64,000 nucleotides of DNA from Streptomyces sp. NBC_01296 (lineage in GTDB: Bacteria; Actinomycetota; Actinomycetes; Streptomycetales; Streptomycetaceae), in contig NZ_CP130720.1 in NCBI RefSeq assembly GCF_035984415.1, positions 1,364,001 through 1,428,000 of the forward strand, written 5' to 3'. Both the position numbers and the translations under genes were made by a program. Positions 7,874 to 15,713 of this stretch are shown here, piece after piece (position 1 is the stretch's first letter; each line of letters begins with the position of its first letter). The notes beneath the pieces were generated by a model. That model saw only the letters and a list, made by a program, of their open reading frames with translations. It did not search any database and was not told the origin of the DNA.

Positions 7874-9001
7874 TCAGAAGGCCTCGAGCCGGGCCAGGTT
7901 GACGCCCAGCGAGTACGGGGTGAGGTCGACGCCCGGCGGCCGGCCCTGGTAGAGGTCGCGGATGATCTGGCCGGCGAGGGGCGCCTGCGCCAGTCCGTGA
8001 CCGGTGAAGCCGGCGGCGTAGAGGATCCGCTCATGCTGACCAGTGCCCTTGCCGATGATGGCCGACTTCGTAGGCGTGACGTCCAGGCTTCCGGTCCACG
8101 CGCTGTAGAGCTTGACGCCCTCCAGCTGCGGGTACCACTTCGGCAGCTCGTCGACGGCCGCCTGGTACCAGATGTCCCGCAGCCCGTCCTGCTTGGAGAT
8201 GCGCTCCAGGCCGACGAGGAAGGCCTTGCCCATGCCCATCGTCTTCAGCCCGGACACGGGGTGGAAGGTGAACGGGGAGTTGTGCACGTCGCGGTCGGTG
8301 CGGATCGCGTCGGTGTGCAGCAGTTCGGCGAACTGCCCCCACACCGGCAGGTCCAGGCCGGTCAGCTTGGCGACGTCGCCGCTCCACGGTCCGGCCGCGA
8401 TGACGATCGCGTCCGCGGTGAAGTCACCCGCCGTCGTGTTGACCACGCCGCTCTCGCCGTCCAGGCCGGTCACGGCGACGTTGGAGAACAGCCGGGCGCC
8501 GTGCTGCCTGGCGCCCTCGGCGTACCCCTGGACGATCAGCTCGGGCTTGATGCGGTAGGTGTCCGGGTTCCAGACCGCGGCCTCGATGGTGTCGGGGTCC
8601 AGCCAGGGGTTGAGCTCGACCGCCTGGGCGGCGGTGAGCATTTCCACCGTCGCTCCGGCCTCGCGGTGGTCCGCGAGGTCCGCCTCGAGCTCGGCCGCCT
8701 GCTGCGGGCTGGTCAGCACCGTCAGCAGCCCGAGGTTCTGCAGCCCGACGTCGACGCCCATGGCCGCGGAGAACTGCTTGTACTCGGCGAGGCTGCGCGT
8801 CGCCATCTCGGAGTCGTGCGGCTTGCGGGGGAAATAGGTACGGAATGCGCGCGCGGTCTGGGACGTGGTCGCGGCACCGAACTGGTTCTTTTCCACGAGG
8901 ACGACGTCGATGCCCGCCTTGGCCGCGTGGTAGGCGATGGAAGTGCCGATCACCCCTCCGCCGATGACCAGCATTTCCGCCGTGTTCTTCTGCTCAGACA
9001 T
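7874..9001 (-). CDS. FAD-dependent amine oxidoreductase (DAO family), active-looking copy
   Basis: 375 residues with a complete dinucleotide-binding start: G14-G-G16-V-I-G19 and the ribose-binding glutamate E37 at the end of strand 2, then IVIAAGPWSGD (about 199-209) and the C-terminal AAGFTGHGLAQAP, all typical of the sarcosine oxidase/D-amino-acid oxidase family. These enzymes oxidise C-N bonds, so it could desaturate or aromatise a tetrahydro-beta-carboline made by the neighbouring Pictet-Spenglerase candidate. The ATG chosen overlaps that gene's stop by 8 bases; in-frame codons further upstream lie inside the neighbour. It shares its first eight residues with the second oxidase copy at 10,256-11,359, so the pair are tandem duplicates. 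Confidence 0.88.
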   Translation of the reverse strand: MSEQKNTAEMLVIGGGVIGTSIAYHAAKAGIDVVLVEKNQFGAATTSQTARAFRTYFPRKPHDSEMATRSLAEYKQFSAAMGVDVGLQNLGLLTVLTSPQQAAELEADLADHREAGATVEMLTAAQAVELNPWLDPDTIEAAVWNPDTYRIKPELIVQGYAEGARQHGARLFSNVAVTGLDGESGVVNTTAGDFTADAIVIAAGPWSGDVAKLTGLDLPVWGQFAELLHTDAIRTDRDVHNSPFTFHPVSGLKTMGMGKAFLVGLERISKQDGLRDIWYQAAVDELPKWYPQLEGVKLYSAWTGSLDVTPTKSAIIGKGTGQHERILYAAGFTGHGLAQAPLAGQIIRDLYQGRPPGVDLTPYSLGVNLARLEAF

Positions 9002-9959
9002 TCGTGCTCCTCGCAACGTTCGGACGGTAGGTCCAGTCGTCTCCCGTGAGATCCCACGGGAACAGCTGCAGATTCCATGCACCGAGGGCGTTGACGTACG
9101 TGGCCATCTGCGCCATCAGAGCGACGAATTCTTCCCGGGTGGTGATGACGTCGAGTGCGGCGACCACCTCCTTGGTGATGTCCCAGAGGGTGTTCATTCC
9201 GCAGTAGCCCAGGAACTCGGTGGGCTTCACCAGCAGGATCTTGGCCAGCTCGACCAGCGACGGGAACGGCATGTCGATCTTCCGGCCGGCCCGCACCAGG
9301 GTGCTGTAGTTCACGTAGCCGAGCGGCCGCGTCTCGCCGTTCACGGCGACGAGGGTGGTCAGGACCGAGTTCTTCGTCCCGGCTCCGGAGGTGCCCCGGG
9401 ACTTGCCCTCGTGGATGTCCAGCAGTTCGTCCGTCGGGTCGACCAGCACCCGCTCGGTCTCCGCGGCGATCTTCTCGATCAGCTCGCGGACCAGCTCGGA
9501 CTCGGCGGCGAGCCGCTGCACGCCCTGGCCGGCCGGCCCGTCCACCCGCCGTACGTGGGCGATCACGGGCACACCGTTGCCGTGGACGGATTCCCAGACC
9601 AGCTGACCGATCTTCGGCAGCAGGTCGACGTCCTCGGGCACGACGTGCCCGATCGGCGAGGTCGGCATCGGCTCGGTGAGCTCGCCGTACTTGATGGTCA
9701 GGTGCTGCACGGGGGAAAGGAACACCGTGCCATTGGGCTGGATCTTGCGATTCACCTTGCAATCCGGAACCGCGTGCAGCAAGTCGTGCGCCGGCGGTAC
9801 GTGGTACATGCAGTCGCCGGCCACAAGCGCATGCCCCTGAAGGGTCGTGTACGGCAATGCCGCCCACAACGGCTCCACCAGTTCTGCATTGCGCCCCTCG
9901 AGGAGGGTGACGCGAACCTTGGCGCCGATCGGCTCCCAGGAGATCTCGATTTGCCGCAT
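8994..9959 (-). CDS. Cucumopine synthase/StnK2/KslB-like Pictet-Spenglerase candidate (cyclophilin-like plus helical bundle)
   Basis: 321 residues in two parts. Residues 1 to about 125 resemble the cyclophilin-like (DUF3830-type) domain: a beta-rich start, VEPLWAALPYTTLQGHALVAG, then QHLTIKYGELTEP and IGHVVPEDVDLLPKIGQLVW. Residues about 150-310 are helical, like the C-terminal bundle of cucumopine synthase. Cucumopine synthase joins histidine to 2-oxoglutarate, and the related StnK2 (streptonigrin) and KslB (kitasetaline) close beta-carboline rings from tryptophans by Pictet-Spengler reactions. Its position beside a beta-methyltryptophan-type trio and an amine oxidase fits that chemistry. 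AGGAG precedes the ATG closely. It heads a two-gene unit with the intact oxidase. Fold assignment rests on remembered family features, and the substrates are unknown. Confidence 0.72.
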   Translation of the reverse strand: MRQIEISWEPIGAKVRVTLLEGRNAELVEPLWAALPYTTLQGHALVAGDCMYHVPPAHDLLHAVPDCKVNRKIQPNGTVFLSPVQHLTIKYGELTEPMPTSPIGHVVPEDVDLLPKIGQLVWESVHGNGVPVIAHVRRVDGPAGQGVQRLAAESELVRELIEKIAAETERVLVDPTDELLDIHEGKSRGTSGAGTKNSVLTTLVAVNGETRPLGYVNYSTLVRAGRKIDMPFPSLVELAKILLVKPTEFLGYCGMNTLWDITKEVVAALDVITTREEFVALMAQMATYVNALGAWNLQLFPWDLTGDDWTYRPNVARSTNV

Positions 9960-10172
9960 TGTGCTCCTACCTCAAATCGGGGTTGGAATACGAGCGACGG
10001 CCACGCTGCCGTCGCAAATCGAATATACGAATGGCGACATTCGATCGGCCGACAGGGGGCGCTTTTCTGTCACATTGCCGATTCCCTGTCACTTCGCACG
10101 TCCCGGCCGATTCTCGGGAATTCGGAATTCCGATTCCAGAAATGCGGAATTCATGGATTCGCGTGAAAAACA
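9960..10172 (-). promoter_or_regulatory. Leader and probable promoter region of the Pictet-Spenglerase/oxidase unit
   Basis: This gap is noticeably richer in A+T than its surroundings. On the minus strand a TATATT hexamer (10,022-10,027) is a reasonable -10 element about 60 bases before the start codon; no convincing -35 was found. The heptamer GGAATTC occurs at 10,117-10,123, 10,124-10,130 and 10,146-10,152, which may be regulator sites. Confidence 0.35.
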
Positions 10173-10208
10173 CATGGCCGCCGCACTGTGGACAGTGCGG
10201 CGGCCATG
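10173..10208 (-). terminator. Rho-independent terminator after the second oxidase gene
   Basis: A perfect 16-bp stem (CATGGCCGCCGCACTG and its complement) with a TGGA loop. Reading the minus strand, it is followed by TGTTTTTC, a proper U-tract. It should end the transcript of the degenerate oxidase and separate it from the next unit. Confidence 0.85.
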
Positions 10209-10255
10209 GGGGAGAGCCCGGGCCGGCAACGGCGCGGGGGTGAAGTCCGGGCGGG

Positions 10256-11359
10256 TTACGCCCCGTTGCGGGCGAGCGAGAACGGCGTGATGTCGACGCC
10301 GGGGTGGCGGCCGAGGTGGAGGTCCCGAATGATCTTGCCGGTGGCGGGGGCCTGGCCGAGTTCGTGGCCGGTGAAGCCGGTGGCGAAGAGGATCCGTTCG
10401 TGGCGGCCGCCCGCCCGGCCGATGAGGGCGCTCCTGGAGGGCGTGATGTCGAGGGTTCCGGTCCAGGCGCTGTGCAGCGTGACGTCCCGCAGTCGCGGGT
10501 ACCGCTGCGCCACCTCGTCCATGGCCGCCTCGTGCCAGATGTCCCGCATGCCCGGCTGCCGGGAGAAACGCTCGAGGCCCACCAGGAAGGACGGCCCCAT
10601 CCCCATCGTCTTCAGTCCGGCAGCGGGGTGGAAGGTGAACGGCGATGCGACGTCGCCGTCGCCCACCGGGTCGGTGTGGAACAGCTCGGCGAACTGGCCC
10701 CACACCGGGAGCTCGAAGCCGGCCAGCGCGGCGATGTCACCGCTGCCGTGCTCGTCCGCGAGGACGATCGCCTCCGCGGTGAAATCGCCCGCCGTGGTGG
10801 CGACGTGGCCGGTGGACGCGTCCAGCCCGGTCACGGTGGCGCCGCTGACCAGGCGCGCGCCGTGCTTCTGTGCGCCCTCGGTGTAGCCCCGGAGCACCTC
10901 GTCCGCCCTGAGGCGGATCATCTGCGGGCACCAGACCGCCGCTTCGACGCCGGCCGGATCCAGCCAGGGATTGCGCTCGACGGCCTGCGCCGCGGTCAGC
11001 AGCTCCAGTTGCACCCCGGCCTCGCGCTGGTCGGGCACCTCCGCCAGCAGCTCGTCCGCCTCGTCCGCGGTGGCCGCCACCACGAGCATCCCGGTCTCCG
11101 TCACCTCGAGATCGGCGCCCGTGGTGGCGCCGAACGAACGGAAATCGGCCAGGCTGCGCGCCACCAGTTCGGAGTCGTACACGCGCCCGGGAAAATAGGT
11201 GCGAAATGCGCCGGCGGTCTGTGTCGCGGTGGCGCCGGGCTGATCCCGTCCCAGCACGACGACGTCAACGCCCGCTTCCGCGCAGTGGTGGGCGACGGAC
11301 ATCGCGATCACCCCGGTACCGATGACCAGCAATTCCGCCGTGTTCTTCTGCTCAGACAT
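10256..11359 (-). CDS. Degenerate paralogue of the FAD oxidase, cofactor motifs eroded
   Basis: 367 residues, colinear with the oxidase at 7,874-9,001 from end to end (shared blocks include AFRTYFP, LTAAQAVE, NPWLDP, LPVWGQFAEL, PFTFHP, LKTMGMG). The nucleotide-binding signatures are broken: the third glycine of GxGxxG is A19, the strand-2 acidic residue is G37, and the AAGPWS motif is replaced by ADEHGS at about 201-206. The C-terminal GFTGH segment survives. The frame is open and well coded, so it may be a pseudoenzyme partner or regulator and not debris. ATG at 11,359 is preferred, with GGAG 7 bases upstream; a TTG lies two codons earlier. Confidence 0.85.
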   Translation of the reverse strand: MSEQKNTAELLVIGTGVIAMSVAHHCAEAGVDVVVLGRDQPGATATQTAGAFRTYFPGRVYDSELVARSLADFRSFGATTGADLEVTETGMLVVAATADEADELLAEVPDQREAGVQLELLTAAQAVERNPWLDPAGVEAAVWCPQMIRLRADEVLRGYTEGAQKHGARLVSGATVTGLDASTGHVATTAGDFTAEAIVLADEHGSGDIAALAGFELPVWGQFAELFHTDPVGDGDVASPFTFHPAAGLKTMGMGPSFLVGLERFSRQPGMRDIWHEAAMDEVAQRYPRLRDVTLHSAWTGTLDITPSRSALIGRAGGRHERILFATGFTGHELGQAPATGKIIRDLHLGRHPGVDITPFSLARNGA

Positions 11360-11534
11360 CCGCAATCTCCGTAACGTGGCCTGCCCGCGTCGGCCCGGAA
11401 TTCGAACAGCCGGGTATGCCGAGTGGTGGTGTGGCCGACGGAGTGCAGCATGGAAGCCGGTACGCAGCCGTACGGGGAAAAATGGCGCGGGTCTGTCAGG
11501 TCAACGGGGCGGCCCGCCCCCGAGTTGACGAAAA

Positions 11535-11573
11535 GTCCGCCTCTTCGTCGGCTGCTGCGCCGAAGAGGCGGAC
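11535..11573 (-). terminator. Rho-independent terminator after the VOC gene
   Basis: GTCCGCCTCTTCG pairs perfectly over 13 bp with CGAAGAGGCGGAC across a 13-base loop. On the minus strand the stem is followed by TTTTCG. It lies 30 bases past the VOC stop. Confidence 0.75.
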
Positions 11574-11604
11574 CATGTGGCACATGAGGACAGCTGCCCC
11601 GCAC

Positions 11605-11949
11605 CTACTTCTTGAGCGGCGCCTGGAGGCTCCAGACGCGCCCGTCGGGGTCGCGCACCTTCATTTCCTGCGTTCCGTAGTGGGTCTCCTCGAACGGCGC
11701 GACCACCTCGACGGACGGGTCGACCGCGAACTCGCCGGCGTCCCCGACCCGCAGCACGACCTGGAAGTCGGGCTTCTGGTCCTCGGGGATCTCGGCGAGC
11801 AGCAGGTAGGGGCCGTCCCCGTTGCGGAGCATCCCCGAGCCTTCCTCGGTCGCGAACTCGACGTTGTAGCCCAGCGACTGGAAGAACTTGGCCGCCTTGC
11901 CCCAGTTATGGGTCTCGAGGTACACGCCTTCGACACCTTCGGTGCTCAT
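11605..11949 (-). CDS. VOC (bleomycin-resistance-like) family protein
   Basis: 114 residues forming a single vicinal-oxygen-chelate unit: [20 protein letters not shown] at the start, YLLLAEIPE in the middle and the closing [14 protein letters not shown]. Single-domain VOC proteins of this kind often bind and sequester small molecules such as antibiotics as dimers. The ATG overlaps the stop of the upstream ribbon-helix-helix gene (ATGA), and the two are divergent from a drug exporter, so a resistance or binding role is plausible. No substrate can be read from the sequence. Confidence 0.85.
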   Translation of the reverse strand: MSTEGVEGVYLETHNWGKAAKFFQSLGYNVEFATEEGSGMLRNGDGPYLLLAEIPEDQKPDFQVVLRVGDAGEFAVDPSVEVVAPFEETHYGTQEMKVRDPDGRVWSLQAPLKK

Positions 11950-12116
11950 GCCTGCTTTCCTTTCCGCGGTTCCTGCTCGTGGACGGCGAGATACGTGCGC
12001 AACGCCTCGGCAACCAGGGCCGAGAGCGACGACTCGTTCTCGATTGCATGGTGCTTGATCTGCCGGATGAGTTCCACCGGCAAGTAGACGTTGAACTGCT
12101 TTACTTCTGCACGCAT
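11946..12116 (-). CDS. Small ribbon-helix-helix (CopG/MetJ-type) DNA-binding protein
   Basis: 56 residues. An N-terminal strand VKQFNVYLP is followed by helix [14 protein letters not shown] and helix [20 protein letters not shown], the exact ribbon-helix-helix pattern including the small turn residues ESSLS between the helices. Such proteins bind palindromes as dimers and often repress their own operon. Its stop overlaps the VOC start (ATGA), so the two are one transcript. A perfect 14-bp palindrome lies 5 bases upstream of its start, in the gap shared with the divergent exporter. I infer that it represses both sides. No toxin partner is visible, so an antitoxin role is unlikely. Confidence 0.85.
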   Translation of the reverse strand: MRAEVKQFNVYLPVELIRQIKHHAIENESSLSALVAEALRTYLAVHEQEPRKGKQA

Positions 12117-12120
12117 ACTA

Positions 12121-12134
12121 GGATGCTAGCATCC
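12121..12134. promoter_or_regulatory. Perfect 14-bp palindrome, probable RHH operator
   Basis: GGATGCTAGCATCC is fully self-complementary. It sits immediately upstream of the RHH start and about 60 bases before the exporter start, ideal for autoregulation and for control of the exporter. Confidence 0.6.
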
Positions 12135-12195
12135 GTCCGCTCGTTCAACTAGGGCTGATCGAACAAGAGTTACGAACCGAGGAGGGCTCTCAACA

Positions 12196-13767
12196 ATGAA
12201 ACGCCAATGGTGGACGCTGCTGGTGGTGTGCGCCGCCACGTTCATGCTGCTGCTGGACGTCACGATCGTGGCGGTCGCGCTCCCCGACATCCAGCACTCG
12301 CTGGACGCGAGCTTCAGCGGCCTGCAATGGACAACGGATGCCTATGCGTTAAGCCTGGCGGCGCTCCTGCTCACCTCGGGCTCCCTGGCCGACCTGTACG
12401 GCAGGCGGCGCCTGTTCGTCATCGGGCTGGCGGTCTTCACCGCGGGATCGCTGCTGTGCGGCGTCGCGCAGGACCAGCTGATGCTGATCCTGTCCCGCGC
12501 GGTGCAGGGAATCGGCGGCGCGATCCTGTTCGCCACCTCCCTGGCGCTGCTCGCCGGCACGTTCCAGGGCAGGGAGCGGGGTTCGGCCTTCGGCATCTGG
12601 GGTGCCGTCGCGGGTGTCGCCACCGCGCTCGGCCCGGTGCTCGGCGGTGTGATCACCAGCGGGATCAGCTGGCGCGGCATCTTCCTCGTGAACCTGCCGA
12701 TCGGCATCGCCGCGATCTTCATCACCCTCCGGCTGGTGGACGAGTCCCGTCCGCCGCGCGCCTCCAAGATCGACTGGCTGGGCATCGTGCCGCTCACCGC
12801 GGGCCTGTTCAGCCTGGTGTACGCCCTGATCAGGGCGAGCGACACGGCATGGGGCGAGCAGGGCGTGCTGATCTGCTTCGGCCTGGCCGCGGTGTTCCTC
12901 GTGGCGTTCGCGGTGATCGAATCGCGCGTGTCCGAGCCGATGTTCGACCTGAAGCTGCTGCGCACCCCGACCTTCCTCGGCGGCTCGATCGCCGCCTTCG
13001 CGATGAACGCCTCGCTGTTCGCGATGTTCATCTACCTCGTGCTGTACCTGCAGAACGACCTCGGCTACAGCGCGATGGGCACCGGCGTCCGCCTCCTGGT
13101 CAGCTCCGGCTGCACGCTCGTCGCCGCCATGGCGGCGGGCCGCCTCATGAGCAAGGTCCCGACCCGGTGGCTGATCGGCCCCGGCCTGGTCATCGTAGGG
13201 ATCGGCCTCCTGCTCATGACGGGCGTCTCCGCCGACTCCGACTGGACCCACCTCATCCCGGGGTTCATCGTCACGGGCATCGGGGCCGGCATGGTCAACC
13301 CGCCGCTGGCCTCGACCGCGATCGGTGTCGTCCCGGTGTGGCGCGCCGGAATGGCCTCCGGTGTGAACCAGACCTTCCGGCAGGTGGGCATCGCCGTCGG
13401 CATCGCCGTGTACGGCTCGCTCTTCACCGCCTCGCTGCACGACGCCCTGCGGGAGCGGCTCTCGAGTGTCCCCGCGCTGCAGGGGCAGAGCGACCAGATC
13501 GCGGACTCCATCCGCATGGGCTCCCCCGGGCAGGCGATCGCCTCGGCCCCGGCGGAGTTGCGGGGACAGGTGGAGCAGGCGGTCCAGGCCGGCTTCGCGA
13601 CGTCGATGAACGACCTGCTGGTCGTCAGCGGCATCGTGGCGCTGGTGGGCGGCGTCCTGGCGTTCGCCCTCATCCGCAGCAAGGACTTCGTCGCCCCCCA
13701 GGGCGGCCCCGGCCAGCCGGCCCGGCCGCCCCAGGCCCAGACCACGCAGGCCCCGCAACCGAGCTGA
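12196..13767 (+). CDS. DHA2 family (14-TM) MFS drug exporter
   Basis: 523 residues with about 14 hydrophobic helices and the DHA2 signatures: LDVTIVAVALPDIQ in TM1, WTTDAYALSLAALLL in TM2, the loop LADLYGRRRLF (motif A) and GPVLGGVITSGISWRGIFLV (motif C, antiporter). It ends in a proline/glutamine-rich cytoplasmic tail. These are proton-driven exporters of drugs and of self-made metabolites. GGAGGG precedes the ATG. It is divergent from the RHH-VOC unit across the palindrome and lies beside the proposed alkaloid genes, so it could export their product. Confidence 0.93.
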   Translation: MKRQWWTLLVVCAATFMLLLDVTIVAVALPDIQHSLDASFSGLQWTTDAYALSLAALLLTSGSLADLYGRRRLFVIGLAVFTAGSLLCGVAQDQLMLILSRAVQGIGGAILFATSLALLAGTFQGRERGSAFGIWGAVAGVATALGPVLGGVITSGISWRGIFLVNLPIGIAAIFITLRLVDESRPPRASKIDWLGIVPLTAGLFSLVYALIRASDTAWGEQGVLICFGLAAVFLVAFAVIESRVSEPMFDLKLLRTPTFLGGSIAAFAMNASLFAMFIYLVLYLQNDLGYSAMGTGVRLLVSSGCTLVAAMAAGRLMSKVPTRWLIGPGLVIVGIGLLLMTGVSADSDWTHLIPGFIVTGIGAGMVNPPLASTAIGVVPVWRAGMASGVNQTFRQVGIAVGIAVYGSLFTASLHDALRERLSSVPALQGQSDQIADSIRMGSPGQAIASAPAELRGQVEQAVQAGFATSMNDLLVVSGIVALVGGVLAFALIRSKDFVAPQGGPGQPARPPQAQTTQAPQPS

Positions 13768-13864
13768 CCAACCCCGGCGCCCGTCAGTACCCGGCCCCGC
13801 ACGCCGGCACTGACGGGCCGCCGCGGCCATCAACGCGTCGAGCGGGGCAGGTGCCGCGGCCGGA

Positions 13865-14272
13865 TCAGGCTCGGCGTGCAGGGCCCGGGAAGTGGGCGCG
13901 GGCCGCGGGAAGGTACAGCGGGACCGCGACGGCTGCCGTGAGCAGGTCGGGGAGGGTGGCCAGGACCGACCAGGCGTCGGGCCACAGCCCGTCCGTGCCG
14001 AGGTCGGTGGCCGCGAAGACCAGGGATGCGACGCCGGCGATGCCGAGGACCGTACGGGCCCAGCGGCGGCCCGCCCGCATCTTCACCCCCACGGCCAGCC
14101 AGCCGGCCAGGACCACGATCAGGACCCCTCCCGACACGGCGAGTTGGCGGGCGGCTCCGCCGGCACCGTCGGTGGCGGTCAGGTCGTCCAGGCCGGTGGG
14201 TTCGACCACGAGCGAGCCCAGCACCCACACCGCGGTGCCCGACTGGCCCTTGCCGTGCGGGAGGCGTTCCAT
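13865..14272 (-). CDS. Small polytopic membrane protein of unknown function
   Basis: About 135 residues with four hydrophobic segments: TAVWVLGSLVVEPTG, an AVSGGVLIVVLAGWLAVGV helix, GIAGVASLVFAATDLG and a C-terminal helix ending YLPAARAHFPG. No family is recognised with confidence. The start at 14,272 is uncertain: it lies only six bases from the divergent amidohydrolase start, leaving no promoter space. Either the gene begins further in, or both genes have been joined by a rearrangement. Confidence 0.5.
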   Translation of the reverse strand: MERLPHGKGQSGTAVWVLGSLVVEPTGLDDLTATDGAGGAARQLAVSGGVLIVVLAGWLAVGVKMRAGRRWARTVLGIAGVASLVFAATDLGTDGLWPDAWSVLATLPDLLTAAVAVPLYLPAARAHFPGPARRA

Positions 14273-14278
14273 CGAGGG

Positions 14279-15022
14279 GTGAGCCCTCTGCGCATCGACG
14301 TGCACGCCCACCTGTGGACCGCGCAGTACCTCGACCGCCTCGAGCGGCTTGGGAAGGCCGATACGGGTACCCAGCGCGGGATCGGCGCCGACGCCACCGA
14401 GGCCGATCTGGAGCGCCGGTTCGCTCTGATGGACCGGGCGGGCATCGACCTCCAGGTGCTCTCCGTGGCACCGCAGTCCCCGCACCTGGCGAGGGAGTCC
14501 GACGCCGTGGCGGTCGCCCGTACGGCGAACGAGGCGTACGCGGAGCTGGTGGCCCGCCACCCCGGACGCTTCCGGGCCTTCGCCGCGCTGCCCCTCCCCC
14601 ACGTCGACGCGGCGCTGCGCGAGATCGCCCACGCCTTCGACGACCTCGGCGCGGTCGGGGCCGGCGTGACCACGACCGTGCTCGGCCGCACCCTCGACGA
14701 TCCGCTCTTCCGCCCCGTCTACGAGGAGCTCGACCGGCGCGGCGCCGTCCTGAGCATCCACCCGGCCGGCGAGGGGGCCGGCAGCCCGCTGATCACCGAG
14801 CACGGCATGACCTGGATGGTGGGAGCACCGGTCGAGGACACGGTGGCCCTCATGCACCTGATCCTCGCGGGCATCCCCGCACGCCATCCGGGGATGCGGA
14901 TCCTGGACGGGGAGGTCTTCCTGCGGGCCGTGGACTATGTCCGCGACGCCGGGCTCACCCGGGAGGAGGCCGCGATGATCCTCGACACCAATGCGGCCGG
15001 CCTGCTCGGCCTGACGGCCTAG
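14279..15022 (+). CDS. Amidohydrolase (ACMSD-like) with an internal in-frame deletion
   Basis: 247 residues. The N-terminal metal motif is present (RIDVHAHLW), followed by normal family sequence through GMTWMVGAPVEDTVALMHLI and IPARHPGMRIL. At about base 14,910 it jumps directly to DGEVFLRAVDYV and ends normally at DTNAAGLLGL. Intact relatives have roughly 80-90 more residues at this point, holding the SHLGG and LLGTDFPY segments with the later metal-binding histidine and catalytic aspartate. The frame is preserved, but the barrel cannot be complete and activity is unlikely. The GTG start has GAGG too close and GGGAGG too far away. It is either a decaying gene or a fold remnant. Confidence 0.7.
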   Translation: MSPLRIDVHAHLWTAQYLDRLERLGKADTGTQRGIGADATEADLERRFALMDRAGIDLQVLSVAPQSPHLARESDAVAVARTANEAYAELVARHPGRFRAFAALPLPHVDAALREIAHAFDDLGAVGAGVTTTVLGRTLDDPLFRPVYEELDRRGAVLSIHPAGEGAGSPLITEHGMTWMVGAPVEDTVALMHLILAGIPARHPGMRILDGEVFLRAVDYVRDAGLTREEAAMILDTNAAGLLGLTA

Positions 15023-15579
15023 ACCGGGCAGGGGCGGTACTCGAGGCCGAGTTCGCGGTCGACGGCGTAACTGGTGCGCATCGAGGCGTCGATGACCTGC
15101 TGCCAGGAGCCGTACTTGGCGTAGAGCTGGTCCGCGGTGGGGCCGAGGGGGTTGCCGTACTTGGCGGTGTTCCGCTCCTCCAGGATGCGGACCTCCTCCG
15201 GGGTCATGCCGGCCCGGGTGATCGCCTTGGCCTGGTTGCGCATGTCGACCAGCTCCCGGGCGATCTCCTCGTCGGTGGCCCCGGCCGCGCGCATGTCGGC
15301 CTCCGTACGGTGCATGTCCTCGAGGAGCCCGTGGTAGCTCATCCGGGTCCGCTGGGCCTCGACCTTCTCGTCCATCGGCAGGACGCGGATGCGGCACACG
15401 ACGGGGTCGGTGCTGGGGCACGGATCGTCGGCGGGGACGGGGCGGGCGAGCGGCGCGGTGATGATCGAACCGCATGCTTCGGCCGCGCCGGCCACCGACG
15501 AGGAGGCGCTGGCCAGCAGCGCGACGGCAGCCACGAACGGCAGGAGGGCGCGGCGGGAGAAGGAGGGGGAAGGAGGCAT
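15019..15579 (-). CDS. Secreted protein of unknown function
   Basis: 186 residues. The N-terminus has a signal peptide with twin arginines (SFSRRALLP) followed by a hydrophobic stretch and cleavage near SVAGAAEA. The mature part is mostly helical and charged, with four cysteines (two in the segment PCPSTDPVVC and one near each end) that could form disulfides. A repeated acidic-helix character (TEADMRAAGATDEEIARELV) is visible. I do not recognise the family. It is convergent with the truncated amidohydrolase and overlaps it by four bases. Confidence 0.75.
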   Translation of the reverse strand: MPPSPSFSRRALLPFVAAVALLASASSSVAGAAEACGSIITAPLARPVPADDPCPSTDPVVCRIRVLPMDEKVEAQRTRMSYHGLLEDMHRTEADMRAAGATDEEIARELVDMRNQAKAITRAGMTPEEVRILEERNTAKYGNPLGPTADQLYAKYGSWQQVIDASMRTSYAVDRELGLEYRPCPV

Positions 15580-15713
15580 GCCCGCATCCTGGCGACCCTG
15601 CCGTGCCCTGACACGCGGACACCCCGATGATCACTCCAACGGGTACCCCGGGGGTCGCTCGCCGACCGGTCCGCAACGGAGCACCGCCCGTCCGGCCTCC
15701 GCGGAACACGGGC

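Noticed and set aside
1..11359. The left-edge synthetase as part of the alkaloid locus
   Set aside because: It is on the other strand, separated by a bidirectional terminator, and its lysine-type code and polymer-type tail suggest an independent product.
11946..12116. RHH protein as an antitoxin
   Set aside because: The coupled downstream gene is a VOC protein with no resemblance to RelE/ParE or PIN toxins.
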